Source: Ornithodoros turicata
Lineage: Eukaryota > Arthropoda > Arachnida > Ixodida > Argasidae
Reading direction: 5' to 3'
Length of the DNA: 64,000 nt
NCBI RefSeq assembly: GCF_037126465.1
Contig: NC_088209.1
Span: forward strand, 4,171,947-4,235,946
Positions 1 through 8,541 of this stretch are shown piece by piece (within the stretch, counting starts at the first letter, position 1; every line of letters starts with the position of its first letter). Made by a program: the position numbers and the translations under genes. Below the pieces are notes generated by a model. The model saw nothing but the letters and a program-made list of their open reading frames with translations, made no database searches and was not told where the DNA came from.

Positions 1-149
1 ACACCTAACCTAACCGACCCTCTTGCCGGACTCATAAAAACGAAATATGTCGGAACACTTAACCTTACTGACTCTCGTGTCGGACCCTCACGAGAACGAA
101 ATATGTCTCAACACCTAACCTAACTGACGCTCGTGCAGGACCCAACACC
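1..149. repeat. 54-56-bp minisatellite with CCTAA motifs
   Basis: Three degenerate units begin ACACCTAACC or ACACTTAACC and end CGAAATATGTC. Two carry CCTAACCTAAC, two copies of the arthropod telomeric pentamer on its C-rich strand. The same array recurs at 1195-1343 and in the right-hand copy of the long repeat. Confidence 0.8.
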
Positions 150-409
150 AATCGTCCCCAAATGTGTGTGAGTGCACGCGTGAAATCAAGAACAGTTCAC
201 GAAATCAGCATTATCACATGTAAGAAAGTGATAGTTCTGAGATGCGAATACCTCATATCCCATACCCAATGGGGAAAAATGTAAAGTCAAAATTCAGGTG
301 TCCAGTCTCGTGAAATAAATTCGCGTACACGTCCGACCATGTCTGGCGTTGTCAAGCCCGTTCCCGGCCCGGGCCCGGTGGCTGGAGCCCGAGACCGGCC
401 CAGGACTGC

Positions 410-799
410 CTAAACAAAGAAGGCTTCTTTGTACAACTGTATCTCACCACAAAATAGACAGTTTTGCTGGTGGGTCAAGGCTACATCTCCGTATTCTATA
501 AGCCTCAGTGGCAGGTCAACAACCAAGGCTGCTCTCTTGGTTCCCTTCGTACTTTCAATCTCAATGTGGCTGGTGTTCGCCTTATGTGTTGATGTGGATG
601 CACGAACACCTTCCGAGGTGTCGCCTTTTCCAGACGTCGAAGCCTCGTCCTGCTGCTGACTGTGTTGCCGTACGTTAGTAGTTCCAGATAGGGAGGGTGA
701 AAGGACCAGGTCGTCTGCACCTCTCCCCTGCATCTCAGGTTCCTCTGAGCTCATGGGGCCACTTCCGTCGTCAGGGCCGGTTTGAGGATCGACAGGCAT
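410..799 (-). CDS. Hypothetical ORF inside the direct repeat (first copy)
   Basis: A 129-residue ATG-initiated frame in the middle part of the repeat, present identically at 18614-19003. The protein is Ser/Thr/Gln/Glu-rich and apparently disordered over its first 90 residues. It ends with a short stretch containing one CxxC pair (CLFCGE). I do not recognise a domain. It could be the first exon of a transposon-encoded protein or chance coding in a GC-rich repeat. No promoter or splice signal was identified with confidence. Confidence 0.2.
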   Translation of the reverse strand: MPVDPQTGPDDGSGPMSSEEPEMQGRGADDLVLSPSLSGTTNVRQHSQQQDEASTSGKGDTSEGVRASTSTHKANTSHIEIESTKGTKRAALVVDLPLRLIEYGDVALTHQQNCLFCGEIQLYKEAFFV

Positions 800-1692
800 C
801 CCATTCCAGCTCGGGCCCGGCCCGAGCCCGAGTCCGCCGGCCCGGGCCCAGCCCGTACCCGATTGTTTCCATGTTCAGGCCCGGTTCCAGCCCGCCTCTG
901 CTCTATCTGTTCTCGAGGTTCGGAGGCGTACTAGATTTACTAAAGAGCACAGCGCAGCAAGGAAAAGGACGTAGCTAATTGGTGGAGAGTCAGGAGGTAC
1001 ACTCGAACGCAGCAGCGGCTGTGTTTCTCTGCCGGCAAGCCGCTCTGTGCTTGGTGCTTGCTTGCTTTGGAACGCAGCGGCGCGTGGGCGTATGTACATT
1101 GCGGTTCAAAAGAGACTCATCGCAGCTCTATGGCACATGATTCGGTGTTAGTTCCTGTTTCTTGAACTTTCACGGGAACGAAATATATGTCAGAACACCT
1201 AACCTAACCGACCCTCTTGCCGGACTCTCATAAAAACGAAATATGTCGGAACACTTAACCTTACTGGCTCTCGTGTCGGACCCTCACGAGAACGAAATAT
1301 GTCTCAACACCTAACCTAACTGACGCTCGTGCAGGACCCAACACCAGTCGTCCCCAAATGTGTGTGAGTGCACGCGTGAAATCAAGAACAGTTCACGAAA
1401 TCAGCACGATCACATGTAAGAAAGTGATAGTTCTGAGATGCGAATACCTCATATCCCATACCCAATGGGGAAAAAAAGTAAAGCCAAAATTCAGGTGTCC
1501 AGTCTCGTGAAATAAATTCGCGTACACGTCCGACCATGTCTGGCGTTGTCAAGCCCGTTCCCGGCCCGGGCCCGGTGGCTGGAGCCCGAGCCCGGCTCAG
1601 GCCTGCCTAAAAAACAGCAAGCCCGGACCGGACCGGCCCACGGGCCGGGCCAGGCCGGGTCGGGCTTTCGGGTAAGGCCGTGGTAAGGCATT

Positions 1693-1866
1693 GTGGAGGA
1701 AGCCTTTCAAGTCTGCCGCCTGGAATGGTTGCAAGCGCGTCAAGAAATGTGTCAGGACAAGATGAAGACGCTCGACCACATCTTAGCGGCGGACAGGCTG
1801 ACGAAAAAGAAGTCCAACTTTAGCCTGGATAATCTGTATTGGGAACGCAGTTCCCAATACAGATTA
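1693..1866 (+). other. Open fragment between repeat and virus, unidentified
   Basis: Immediately right of the direct repeat a frame without an ATG start encodes a charged, helical-looking peptide (EWLQARQEMCQDKMKTLD and on to about residue 50). It runs into the hairpin at 1831-1865. It may be the 3' end of an interrupted viral or transposon gene. I do not recognise it. Confidence 0.25.
1831..1865. repeat. Perfect 15-bp hairpin with 5-nt loop
   Basis: The left arm 1831-1845 (AATCTGTATTGGGAA) and right arm 1851-1865 are exact reverse complements around CGCAG. It lies 150 bp inside the left direct repeat and is followed at once by a GGACGACGGA-type minisatellite. Confidence 0.9.
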
Positions 1867-1950
1867 CAGGACAACGACGGACAGGACGACGGAACACACG
1901 ACGGAACAGGACGACGGACAGGACGACGGAATACAGGACAACGACGACGT
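1866..1950. repeat. Short purine-rich minisatellite
   Basis: Degenerate tandem copies of ACAGGACGACGGA fill this stretch between the hairpin and the ATPase gene. A TATA-like TAAATAAAAG follows at 1952-1961, about 65 bp upstream of the ATPase ATG, and could be its promoter. Confidence 0.7.
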
Positions 1951-2024
1951 GTAAATAAAAGTGATGCATTTCTCTTAGAGTCTCAGTCTCTTCTTTTTCT
2001 TCGTGCAACGCGTACGCACGCAAC

Positions 2025-2660
2025 ATGTCTTACCCCGAACCTTTTCGTTTCCATCATCCTTTTCGCGGTATCTTAAGCAGCCCCTCCATGTGCGGCAAAT
2101 CTACTCTCGTTGCTAACGTGCTGCGGAACCTGAACGACGTGGTGGACAAGCCTCTGTCACAAATATTCTACGTGGAGAAATATGCTTCGCTGAGCATGCA
2201 GGACGAATTTGGGGACTCTGTAAAATTTACCAAGGAGCTACCGCGAGAGTGGGACACGTCGCGCGCTACGCTGATGGTCGTCGACGATCACATGACCGAC
2301 GCCGGTTCCTTGAAGGAGGTAACCGATCTTTTCATTCGGGGTTCTCACCACGCCAACGCGTCGATTTTCTTACTCGTTCAAAACATCTTTTTCGACAGTA
2401 CCCATTTTAGAACCATATCCTACAACGCCAGTTACGTCGTCCTGTGGCGCACCGTACGCAGCGTGCACCGGATGGAACATTTCGGGCAACAGCTATTTGG
2501 CAGAAAAAGATTGGAGTATTTTCTGGACGCATATAAAGAAGCGATGTCGTCGCCGCACGCTTATTTACTCGTGGATCTTCACAACTATACGCACGAGGAC
2601 CACAGGTTGCATAGCAATATCTTTCCGGGAGAACGTCAATATATCTACGCTCCGAAATGA
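2025..2660 (+). CDS. Polinton/adintovirus-like packaging ATPase (FtsK-HerA/A32 type)
   Basis: A complete 211-residue frame from ATG at 2025. A P-loop lies near the N-terminus (residues 18-27, ending CGKST; the usual first glycine position is Ser19). A Walker B strand, TLMVVDDHM, lies at 82-90 with the acidic pair D87-D88. A hydrophobic strand with a polar end (FLLVQN, about 115-120) could be the sensor. The length fits the small packaging ATPases of Polintons and adintoviruses, which pump genomic DNA into capsids in the infected cell. It is the first gene of the viral block, and its TGA overlaps the next ATG as ATGA. No lesion is visible, unlike the downstream genes. Assignment to the A32-like branch is from motifs and gene context. 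Confidence 0.85.
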   Translation: MSYPEPFRFHHPFRGILSSPSMCGKSTLVANVLRNLNDVVDKPLSQIFYVEKYASLSMQDEFGDSVKFTKELPREWDTSRATLMVVDDHMTDAGSLKEVTDLFIRGSHHANASIFLLVQNIFFDSTHFRTISYNASYVVLWRTVRSVHRMEHFGQQLFGRKRLEYFLDAYKEAMSSPHAYLLVDLHNYTHEDHRLHSNIFPGERQYIYAPK

Positions 2661-3001
2661 ACCTCCGCCTTCACCTCACTTTACTCAAAGTACTCTCCAC
2701 TCTACCCTCTCCGCGCCGTCGCGACGTCTTGAGACGTTCTTCTTCGTCCGACATGAAACACCTCTCCGAAATTTGCCTCAATGTATTGAACGGAAAGGTT
2801 GCTCTAGATCCAGGCATGTTCGCGCGTTTGAAGAAGCACAAACGCTTCTTACGACGGCTCGCCTACAAAAAGATTCACAAGAATCCGCAACGTTTGAAGC
2901 GCTATCTGTCTCAGCAGCGAGGACAGTGTGTTCTTTCGTCGGTGGTTCCTCTCATACTTTCCACCGTGTTGAACCTTTTCCTCAATGGCCAAGAGAATTG
3001 A
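2657..3001 (+). CDS. Small basic virion-type protein with C-terminal hydrophobic patch
   Basis: A 114-residue open frame whose ATG (2657-2659) overlaps the ATPase stop (2658-2660). The middle is strongly basic (residues about 58-90: RLKKHKRFLRRLAYKK and following), and the end is hydrophobic (SSVVPLILSTVLNLFL). Small proteins with this basic-then-hydrophobic layout accompany Polinton and adintovirus morphogenesis genes, where they have been compared with adenovirus core proteins. By that analogy it may condense or package DNA. The comparison is by architecture and position, not by a database match. The frame is intact and overlaps the next ORF by 17 bp. Confidence 0.6.
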   Translation: MNLRLHLTLLKVLSTLPSPRRRDVLRRSSSSDMKHLSEICLNVLNGKVALDPGMFARLKKHKRFLRRLAYKKIHKNPQRLKRYLSQQRGQCVLSSVVPLILSTVLNLFLNGQEN

Positions 3002-3233
3002 AGTGACCACCTCCTCCATCGGAAACATTCTTTCCTCGAAGGAGAGTGATGACGTCAAAGTGAAACTCATACTGCAAGCACTGTATCGCATACTCAAGCA
3101 GTACGGATTTGACCCCTACGACAATAAAAACAAGGCGTCCGACGCTACAAATAACTTTGACTATTCGCTCCTCTCTCCAGAGGTGGACGAAGAGGAAGCG
3201 GAAAGGGTCGTCTCAGAATTAAAGGGGCCGTAA
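2985..3233 (+). CDS. Small hypothetical viral protein
   Basis: An 82-residue ATG-initiated frame overlapping the end of the basic-protein gene by 17 bp. The N-terminal half is predicted helical (DDVKVKLILQALYRILKQYG) and the C-terminus is acidic (SPEVDEEEAERVVSEL). I do not recognise the family. Tight overlap with two other intact viral frames on the same strand argues it is a real gene of the same cluster. It is the last readable gene before about 1.2 kb of non-viral sequence. Confidence 0.5.
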   Translation: MAKRIEVTTSSIGNILSSKESDDVKVKLILQALYRILKQYGFDPYDNKNKASDATNNFDYSLLSPEVDEEEAERVVSELKGP

Positions 3234-4411
3234 ACAGGTACAAAAGGTGCACATTTCTTTGTGTTATATTATTGGAACTTAGTCAGTGAAAACTCCTTGC
3301 AATTACTAACGCTCAAAAACAAAAGGCGCTTGCATATGGTTGAAATATTCACTGCACTCTTTCGCATTTTAGCTCCGCCCCGCGCTCTAACTTTACGTCA
3401 TTTTGACGTAGCGCTTTCCCCACCAATTACGATTGAGTGTGCCGCGTATGATTTTATTTCAAATGCGGAATAGGACTAGATGAACGTGAACCCTCTTCTA
3501 TTCAAAATCTAAACAGTTACAGCCTGAAACTGAGAAAGAAATGCGTTTAATTTACGTATCATACGCGCACTACGTTTTCTGGACAGTAGCACGCAGCACA
3601 CCACGAGTGCGAATGAATATCCGGGACTACAGTTGGCGATGGAACATCTTCGTCATCTTCGAATGGTTCTAACAACTGGGCTGCCGTACTTTGGTTTGAG
3701 CCACGCGGCATCGCGTCACCAGCTCGCGTGGTACAGTGGATAGCGTGCCGGACATATCACGTCGTGACTGGGAGGAACCCGGGTTCGAATCGCGTCATGT
3801 GATAGCAGCCCGACTGTTGACGTTTGCGCCAGCCGGAGATGTTGAAGATGTCGTGACGTTGAATTTCGGAACCACGGAGCGCAAAACCTCGTTCGCAAAA
3901 CCACACAGCTGATAACGAAGTATGTTTATTGGCTGGTAATTTGAAACGTCATGTGCGCAGCTGGGCCGCCCGATTGGACGGCAAACGGCTACGTAGCCAT
4001 GTGACGTATGCGTTGTGGAGAGAGGCTCGCTGGTTACTTATCTTTGAAAGCAGTTATATGGGTCAATGAGCTGGCACGAGCCGAACGAAATGTATATTTG
4101 GGTATTATGAGCTGCGTTCTTTCATGGGGTATCATTATTTCAGAAATGTTTGGTGGCCTCTTTACGGCCCCTTTAAAGAAGGTTATTTCCTGAGATCGCG
4201 AGGGTTGTGTCTCCGTCTCGGGCAAGCCCATCAGGCACGCCTCCATATACGAACTCGTCAATTATTTGTTGCAACGCAGACGGGAAAGAAACCTTCCTGG
4301 TTCCCCAAAGTCTCGAAACTATTGCGTCTGATTTCTCTGCCCAAATCTCGCGAGTCTCAACAGCAGCAGCAGCAAGCCTCCATTGCGTGGACGACTTATG
4401 GAGGGATATGA
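3234..4411. other. Non-viral insert between viral genes, including a SINE
   Basis: No viral coding is recognisable between the small ORF and the integrase. The stretch contains a tRNA-derived SINE (about 3719-3900) and otherwise AT-rich or mixed sequence with only short chance frames. It separates two compact viral clusters, so it probably represents insertions into, or rearrangement of, the viral genome after integration. Confidence 0.5.
3719..3900 (+). mobile_element. tRNA-derived SINE
   Basis: An RNA polymerase III internal promoter is visible: an A-box-like TGGTACAGTGGA at 3729-3740 and a B box GGGTTCGAATC at 3781-3791, spaced as in a tRNA gene. The cloverleaf is not clean, so this is a tRNA-derived repeat rather than a functional tRNA. 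The right limit is approximate. Confidence 0.65.
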
Positions 4412-5515
4412 CAAGCCAGCGGGTGGTTTGGGGGTGTGGACCGCTATAGAAAAGCGCATCACTTGAGCAAAAAGAAGGCTCTCGCCATTCTCAGAAAGCT
4501 GGATGCCTACACGTTACACCATCCGGTCAGAAGAAAGTTTAATAGGAGACGCATCATCGCGCTCAAGATCAACGACGTGTGGCAAATGGACCTCGCCGAC
4601 TTTTCAAAATACAAGAGATTCAACGGTGGCTACCGCTATATTCTCGTGGCAATCGATTCCCTCTCCCGCTTTCTGCGCGCCCTCCCGCTAAAGACTAAGC
4701 GCCCCGCCGAAATGAAAAGGGCTATGATACGACTTTTTTGGGGAGGTAACGCACCTACACGCATCTTTTGCAACAGAGGAGGGGAATTCTACAACAAGAC
4801 CGTCAAGGAGTATCTGTCACGAAAGAAGGTCCACATGCATTCCACCTTCTCTCCAGTAATCAAAGTATCGCAGGCAGAACGCGTGATACACACTTTACGC
4901 GACAGAATATTCCGCTATTTTAGAGTAACCGGAAAATACCACTTCGTTTCCGCGCTTCCCAAGATCGTGCGCGACTACAACAACACAAAACACAGGACTT
5001 TGGGCATCAGCCCGTCCGAAGTCACACCCGAAAACGAATTGGAGCTGTTCAATAAGATAAATGGGAAGCCCGTCATACCCTCCGTGAAAAAGAAGCTCAA
5101 AGTGGGGGATAAAGTGAGGGTCCTACTACACAGAAAAGGTTTTCATAAGAGCTTGGAAGGGAGTTGACCGCCTCAGATTTTCACCGTCTCCCGCCTGAGA
5201 TACACCTCCCTTCGCGTCGTGCACCTGGAAGATTACCGGGGTAAGGAAGTGGACAGATCTTTCTACCCGGAGGAGGTACTCGTCGTAACCCGAGACGCCA
5301 ATCAGTCTTGGCCAGTAACGAAAGTGCTGAGAAAGAAGCAAGTGAACGGTCAGAGCTTCTCCTTGGTTCGCTGGTTTGGCAAAGAACACGACAGTTGGGC
5401 TCCGAGCAGCGACGTGGTCAAGATTGGAAAACGACGTGAGACATCTACGTCCACCTGCTCTCGAACGCCAGCATGGATAAGTTTTCCTCGAATAAACTCA
5501 ACGCCTTCACGGTAG
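4412..5515 (+). pseudogene. Polinton-type (F54H12.3-like) retroviral-fold integrase with chromodomain-like tail, broken
   Basis: One frame carries an rve-type integrase core followed by a chromodomain-like tail (roughly 5219-5460, with FSLVRWFGKEHDSWAP). Counting from the codon at 4436, the first catalytic Asp is residue 52 (WQMDLAD). The second position is Asn113 (FCNRGGEF, codon AAC 4772-4774) where the family has Asp. The Glu is residue 148 (SQAER), giving the exact 35-residue D-E spacing. A TGA at 5165-5167 interrupts the frame between core and tail. The N-terminus is also disturbed: a TGA lies at 4409-4411 and no in-frame ATG is near. The family inserts Polinton DNA into the host genome. 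With one catalytic residue changed and a stop, this copy should be inactive. Confidence 0.85.
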
Positions 5516-5712
5516 CTTTCGATAGTCCGCTTCATCTCTCGAATCGCTATAAAGTCGGTCTGATGGATCTCAGCATAAGCAACGATTTTTTAAATATCGG
5601 GTACGAAAGGCAAGATGCGAAAATCGAAAATCGATACGAAACGGGAAGACGTTTGCTGTTGCGGTCCAAAGGCAGAACCAATCTAACGTTGCATTTCAAA
5701 TATGTACCGTAA
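5473..5712 (+). CDS. Short virion-associated-type ORF, possibly truncated
   Basis: A 79-residue ATG-initiated frame overlapping the integrase end by 43 bp and the next gene by 11 bp. The start, SSNKLNAFTVAFDSPLHL, followed by NRYKVGLMDL, has the look of N-termini of virion proteins found beside Polinton capsid genes. Those proteins are generally longer, so this may be a truncated version ending at TAA 5710-5712. The role is unproven. No other candidate for a penton or minor capsid protein is visible in the block. Confidence 0.45.
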   Translation: MDKFSSNKLNAFTVAFDSPLHLSNRYKVGLMDLSISNDFLNIGYERQDAKIENRYETGRRLLLRSKGRTNLTLHFKYVP

Positions 5713-6031
5713 TTCCCGCAAAATAATTCCCGTGTACACGGGACCCCTTTTCCAACGAGGGGGCGGTGTGTTGAGCAACATATCCAAGTTTATCGTCCTC
5801 ATCTAGCACCAAATAAAACCGATCGCCAAGAGAACGTTGAAGCGCTTGGCGCGGAATTTGGCCGATGGCGAAGGAATATCGCGCGCAGTAAAAAAGACGG
5901 CCATAGCAACGGGGAGAGACGTGCTGGATTCCATGGAGGGCTCTGGAAACAACAATGGGAAGAAACGCCGCAAAAGACAACAAAACGCGCCGACACACGA
6001 CGCACCTGCAGATATCTTTGGTACGCCGTGA
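5702..6031 (+). pseudogene. pVI-like minor virion protein with an in-frame stop
   Basis: The frame opens at ATG 5702, overlapping the previous ORF by 11 bp, and continues to TGA at 6029-6031 apart from one TAG at 5804-5806. The N-terminal part has a glycine-rich segment (PLFQRGGGVLSNISK). The C-terminal part is basic (KRTLKRLARNLA, then KKRRKRQQ) with an amphipathic stretch between. This layout and the place just upstream of the capsid gene fit the pVI-like proteins described in adintoviruses and Polintons, which in adenoviruses line the capsid interior. The assignment rests on architecture and gene order. Confidence 0.55.
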
Positions 6032-6063
6032 AGGTCACACATCCGCTGCATGCTCCATCCATC

Positions 6064-7344
6064 ATGACGCCAACAAAAGGAAAAATACAGACACAACGGT
6101 CACCGCATTGTCTTACGAGTGACGTGATGATATTCGAACCCCCTTCCATTCAATACGGCGTGGAAGGTACTTCGTACCAACCCTTTTATCCGGTCAACGG
6201 AGTAAATAATTTCGTGATCGAACTTTCTATTCAAAATTTACAAAGGGCACACTTGGATCTCTACGGCAGTTTCGTGTCTTTGACGGTGTGCATTGTTCGC
6301 GACGACGGGGGAGAAATGGACGAGAAAGATGTCGTTTTCCCAATAAACCATCTGTTGAGCGGCATGTTTAAGACGGTCACCGTTTATGTGAACAACAAGC
6401 TCGTCAGTTCCAACGAGTTGTACGCCTACAGGAGTATTTTGGACGTCGTGCTTTATTCCACGCCCATGGCTCAAGAAACAGTGCACGCGGCCGGACTCTA
6501 TGTCGAGGACGACGAACATTTAAAGAACGATTACGACGTCTCGTCTCGCGGTCCGAAACAACGTTACGAAGCGACAAAGGGTGGGAAATACTTTAACCTC
6601 GTCGGTCAGATCAATACCGACCTGTTTTAACAGCCGCGCCTGATGGTACCTGGCGTCGAGATTCGCGTCGTTTTCCTCTTAAACAACGACGAATTTAAAC
6701 TGATATCGGTCCCCAACGACAAGAAAACGTACAATTACGAGGTGGACATTAAAGAAATGACGTTATACTTGAAAAAGGTGACGCTGGCACCTTCCTTGTT
6801 TTTGGAATACGAGCGGTGGCTTCAGACCACGCCGGCCATCTATGTGTTACGCGTATTGGAAACCGAGGTGCGGAGCTTGAGTGCCGGGAGCTTGGAGGCT
6901 CACTTTGAAAATGTTTACCCCGAAAGGGTGCTTCCAAATCATGCGTCACCACGACTTTCTCGGCGACATCCAATCGAACCTCTACAAATTCCGCCATTAC
7001 GACCTGTCTCATTCGATGCTCTCCGTGGACGGCCAGCAAGTGCGAGCCGAGTACGACTTTAAGAACGACCTCGTCAAAATTTCCTACTTTAACTTCTTGC
7101 AAGAACTGGGTGAAAAACATTTCAAGTATAGCTACGAGCGATTTAAAACGAACGCGTTCCTTCTCTACTTCAACTTGGACGTGGACAAGTGTTCTTCTCC
7201 TTCGCATTTGAACGAGTGGCGAAAAGGAAACGTTCGCCTGCAATTACGCTTCGCTAACGCCCTTCCACACGCGGTCACCGTCCTCTTGGTTTCCGAGTGT
7301 CCCAAGCTCATGTGCATCGACAAGGACCGGTCACCTTCCCATAG
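6064..7344 (+). pseudogene. Double-jelly-roll major capsid protein (hexon, F54H12.2-like), broken
   Basis: The first in-frame ATG is 6064. The frame reads to TAA 6628-6630 and resumes in the same frame at 6631 (QPRLMVPGVEIRV), so a single nonsense codon splits it. A frameshift near 6935-6960 then moves the reading to the next frame (DFLGDIQSNLYKFRHYD onward). The C-terminal strand (RLQLRFANALPHAVTVLLV) is reached at about 7225-7290. The natural stop is unclear; TAG 7342-7344, just before the protease ATG, is a candidate. The protein forms the icosahedral shell in this virus group. The N-terminal half and the late beta-rich segments both fit the family. At least two lesions make this copy non-coding as a whole. 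Confidence 0.8.
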
Positions 7345-7349
7345 AAAAG

Positions 7350-7789
7350 ATGTACGAGAGCGACATCTTGGAACTCGTGTCCCTGAACCCTCTCGCTTCC
7401 TCTATGCTGAGAGGCATTTGCGCTTCCGACGAAGCTTTCGTTTTACGCAAGCCCGGCTATTTAATCATCAATACGGAACAGCGAAGAAAGCGCAAGCAGC
7501 ACTGGGTGCTCTACCTGAAAAACTACGACGGGTCTGCCGTGTTTTTCGACAGCGACGGACTTCCCCCATCGAAGCAAACCTTCGAAGGACTTTACCTGCA
7601 GTGGACGAGTATAACGACAAGTGTATTCAATCACCTTTTTCACCTTACTGCGGGCTTTTTGTATCTACGTAGCCACACAGCATGTCGAAACGCTACAGCT
7701 TGAAAAATTGTGTATCCATATTTTCCTGTAACCTCGAAGAGAATGACGAAACAATAAAACGTCTCCTCGTGAGCGAACTCGTTTCATAA
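7350..7789 (+). pseudogene. Adenain-like cysteine protease, frameshifted
   Basis: It starts at ATG 7350, six bases after the presumed capsid stop. The catalytic His lies in KQHWVLYL (about residue 50), with an acidic partner in FFDSDGLPP. The Gln/Cys part appears only after a frameshift near 7600, where the next frame reads CIQSPFSPYCGLFV. A TAG at 7670-7672 follows, and the same frame then runs on to TAA 7787-7789 with a charged C-terminus (EENDETIKRLL). Proteases of this family mature viral capsid precursors. The ordered His, Asp and Cys motifs and position directly after the capsid gene make the call strong, though this copy is broken twice. Confidence 0.8.
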
Positions 7790-7805
7790 AATAGTCTATT
7801 AGTCG

Positions 7806-7955
7806 TGTTTGAACATGTTTGGACGTGTTCAGCCACGGGCGGCGAACCGTCGAAGTCGCCCCTGGACACACTAGTTCCTCTCTCTCTATGACATCATTGA
7901 ACATATTTGAACATGTTTGGACGTGTTTGAACATGTTGTGACGTGTGTAGACACG
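7806..7955. repeat. GAACATGTTTGGACGTGT minisatellite
   Basis: Several imperfect copies of an 18-20-bp unit (7809-7831, 7897-7935 and nearby) flank a unique spacer. They fill the gap between the late gene cluster and the polymerase promoter region. Confidence 0.6.
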
Positions 7956-7989
7956 AACCCCGCAATACGAGAAACATTGCGCAGCACGA

Positions 7990-8095
7990 ACTAGACTGGT
8001 GGTTAGTGTGCCGCGTCCAGTGTAGGAGGTCCTGGGTTGGAATCCCGCACTGGGTCTTCTCGTCGTCATATACAAGACGTCCCAGAGTGTTAGTT
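7990..8095 (+). mobile_element. tRNA-derived SINE fragment
   Basis: ACTGGTGGTTAGTGTGCC (7995-8012) resembles an A box region and GGGTTGGAATCCC (8034-8046) a B box. Spacing is tRNA-like, but no full cloverleaf is evident. Confidence 0.55.
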
Positions 8096-8240
8096 AGACA
8101 TTAGTGTAATGTTTTATTCAACGTCGATGGTATCATTGTCATATGCGACATCGCAAAAAGGTGCGAAACACGGAAGGCGGGGTGGTCAAAGTAGAGATGA
8201 CACCGTCGCAATGCGAGGAGGAGAAGAGCGGCGTAGCCAC

Positions 8241-8249
8241 TATAAAAGG
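8241..8249 (+). promoter_or_regulatory. TATA box upstream of the polymerase gene
   Basis: TATAAAAGG at 8241-8249 sits in a GC-richer context about 290 bp upstream of the first polymerase-side coding sequence. Transcription would be expected near 8270. Two short GT-AG intervals follow before the coding region, suggesting a spliced leader. Confidence 0.55.
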
Positions 8250-8330
8250 TGCGCTGGTTCTATACGACGATTGATCAAAAGCCCACGAGGGGCATCCATC
8301 CACGACGTGAGTCGTTTCGTGGACCAAAAT

Positions 8331-8541
8331 GTAAGTTGACCGTCTCTGCTGTGAGAGTGTATTCTATGTATGGCGTTGTTTTTCAGGAACCAATAGCCGC
8401 TGTCACCGCATGACACTGAACACACACAGGGACTCATCCCATCCTCTCTCTCATCATCAATCTCAAGAATTCCTCAACTGAAGGGAAAAGTGAGCATTGT
8501 TTCGTGAGGGGAAATCTCGTACTGATTTTGTTTGACCGCAG
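8331..8541 (+). other. Candidate leader introns before the polymerase frame
   Basis: A consensus-like donor GTAAGT at 8331 and acceptor TTTTTCAG ending at 8386 define a 56-nt interval. A second donor GTGAGC at 8490 and an acceptor TTTGACCGCAG ending at 8541 define a 52-nt interval. The open frame after 8541 has no nearby ATG at its start, which would be explained if the initiator is supplied by an upstream exon. An alternative donor exists at 8307. Confidence 0.4.

Larger units (their letters stand above)
1..1680. repeat. Left copy of a 1680-bp direct repeat
   Basis: This block recurs without gaps at 18205-19884 with a constant offset of 18204, and every stretch I compared was identical. Its right limit is sharp: both copies end at GGTAAGGCCG and then diverge. 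The left limit is cut by the window edge. Internally it is itself repetitive: 1-414 recurs at 1195-1611 with a few substitutions and small indels, on either side of a 780-bp middle part. The first 150 bases are a 54-56-bp minisatellite (units start at 1, 55 and 111). The end is rich in CCCGGGCCC palindromes. It could be an LTR-like terminal repeat, a mobile repeat present twice, or the edge of an 18.2-kb tandem duplication. Confidence 0.95.

Noticed and set aside
697..978. 93-residue ORF in the direct repeat
   Set aside because: It overlaps other frames in a GC-rich repeat and has no domain or start context to favour it.
3719..3800. tRNA gene
   Set aside because: A and B boxes are present, but acceptor and anticodon stems do not pair convincingly; better read as a SINE.
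7806..7955. CRISPR-like array
   Set aside because: Units are imperfect, mostly contiguous, and lie in animal DNA; this is a minisatellite.
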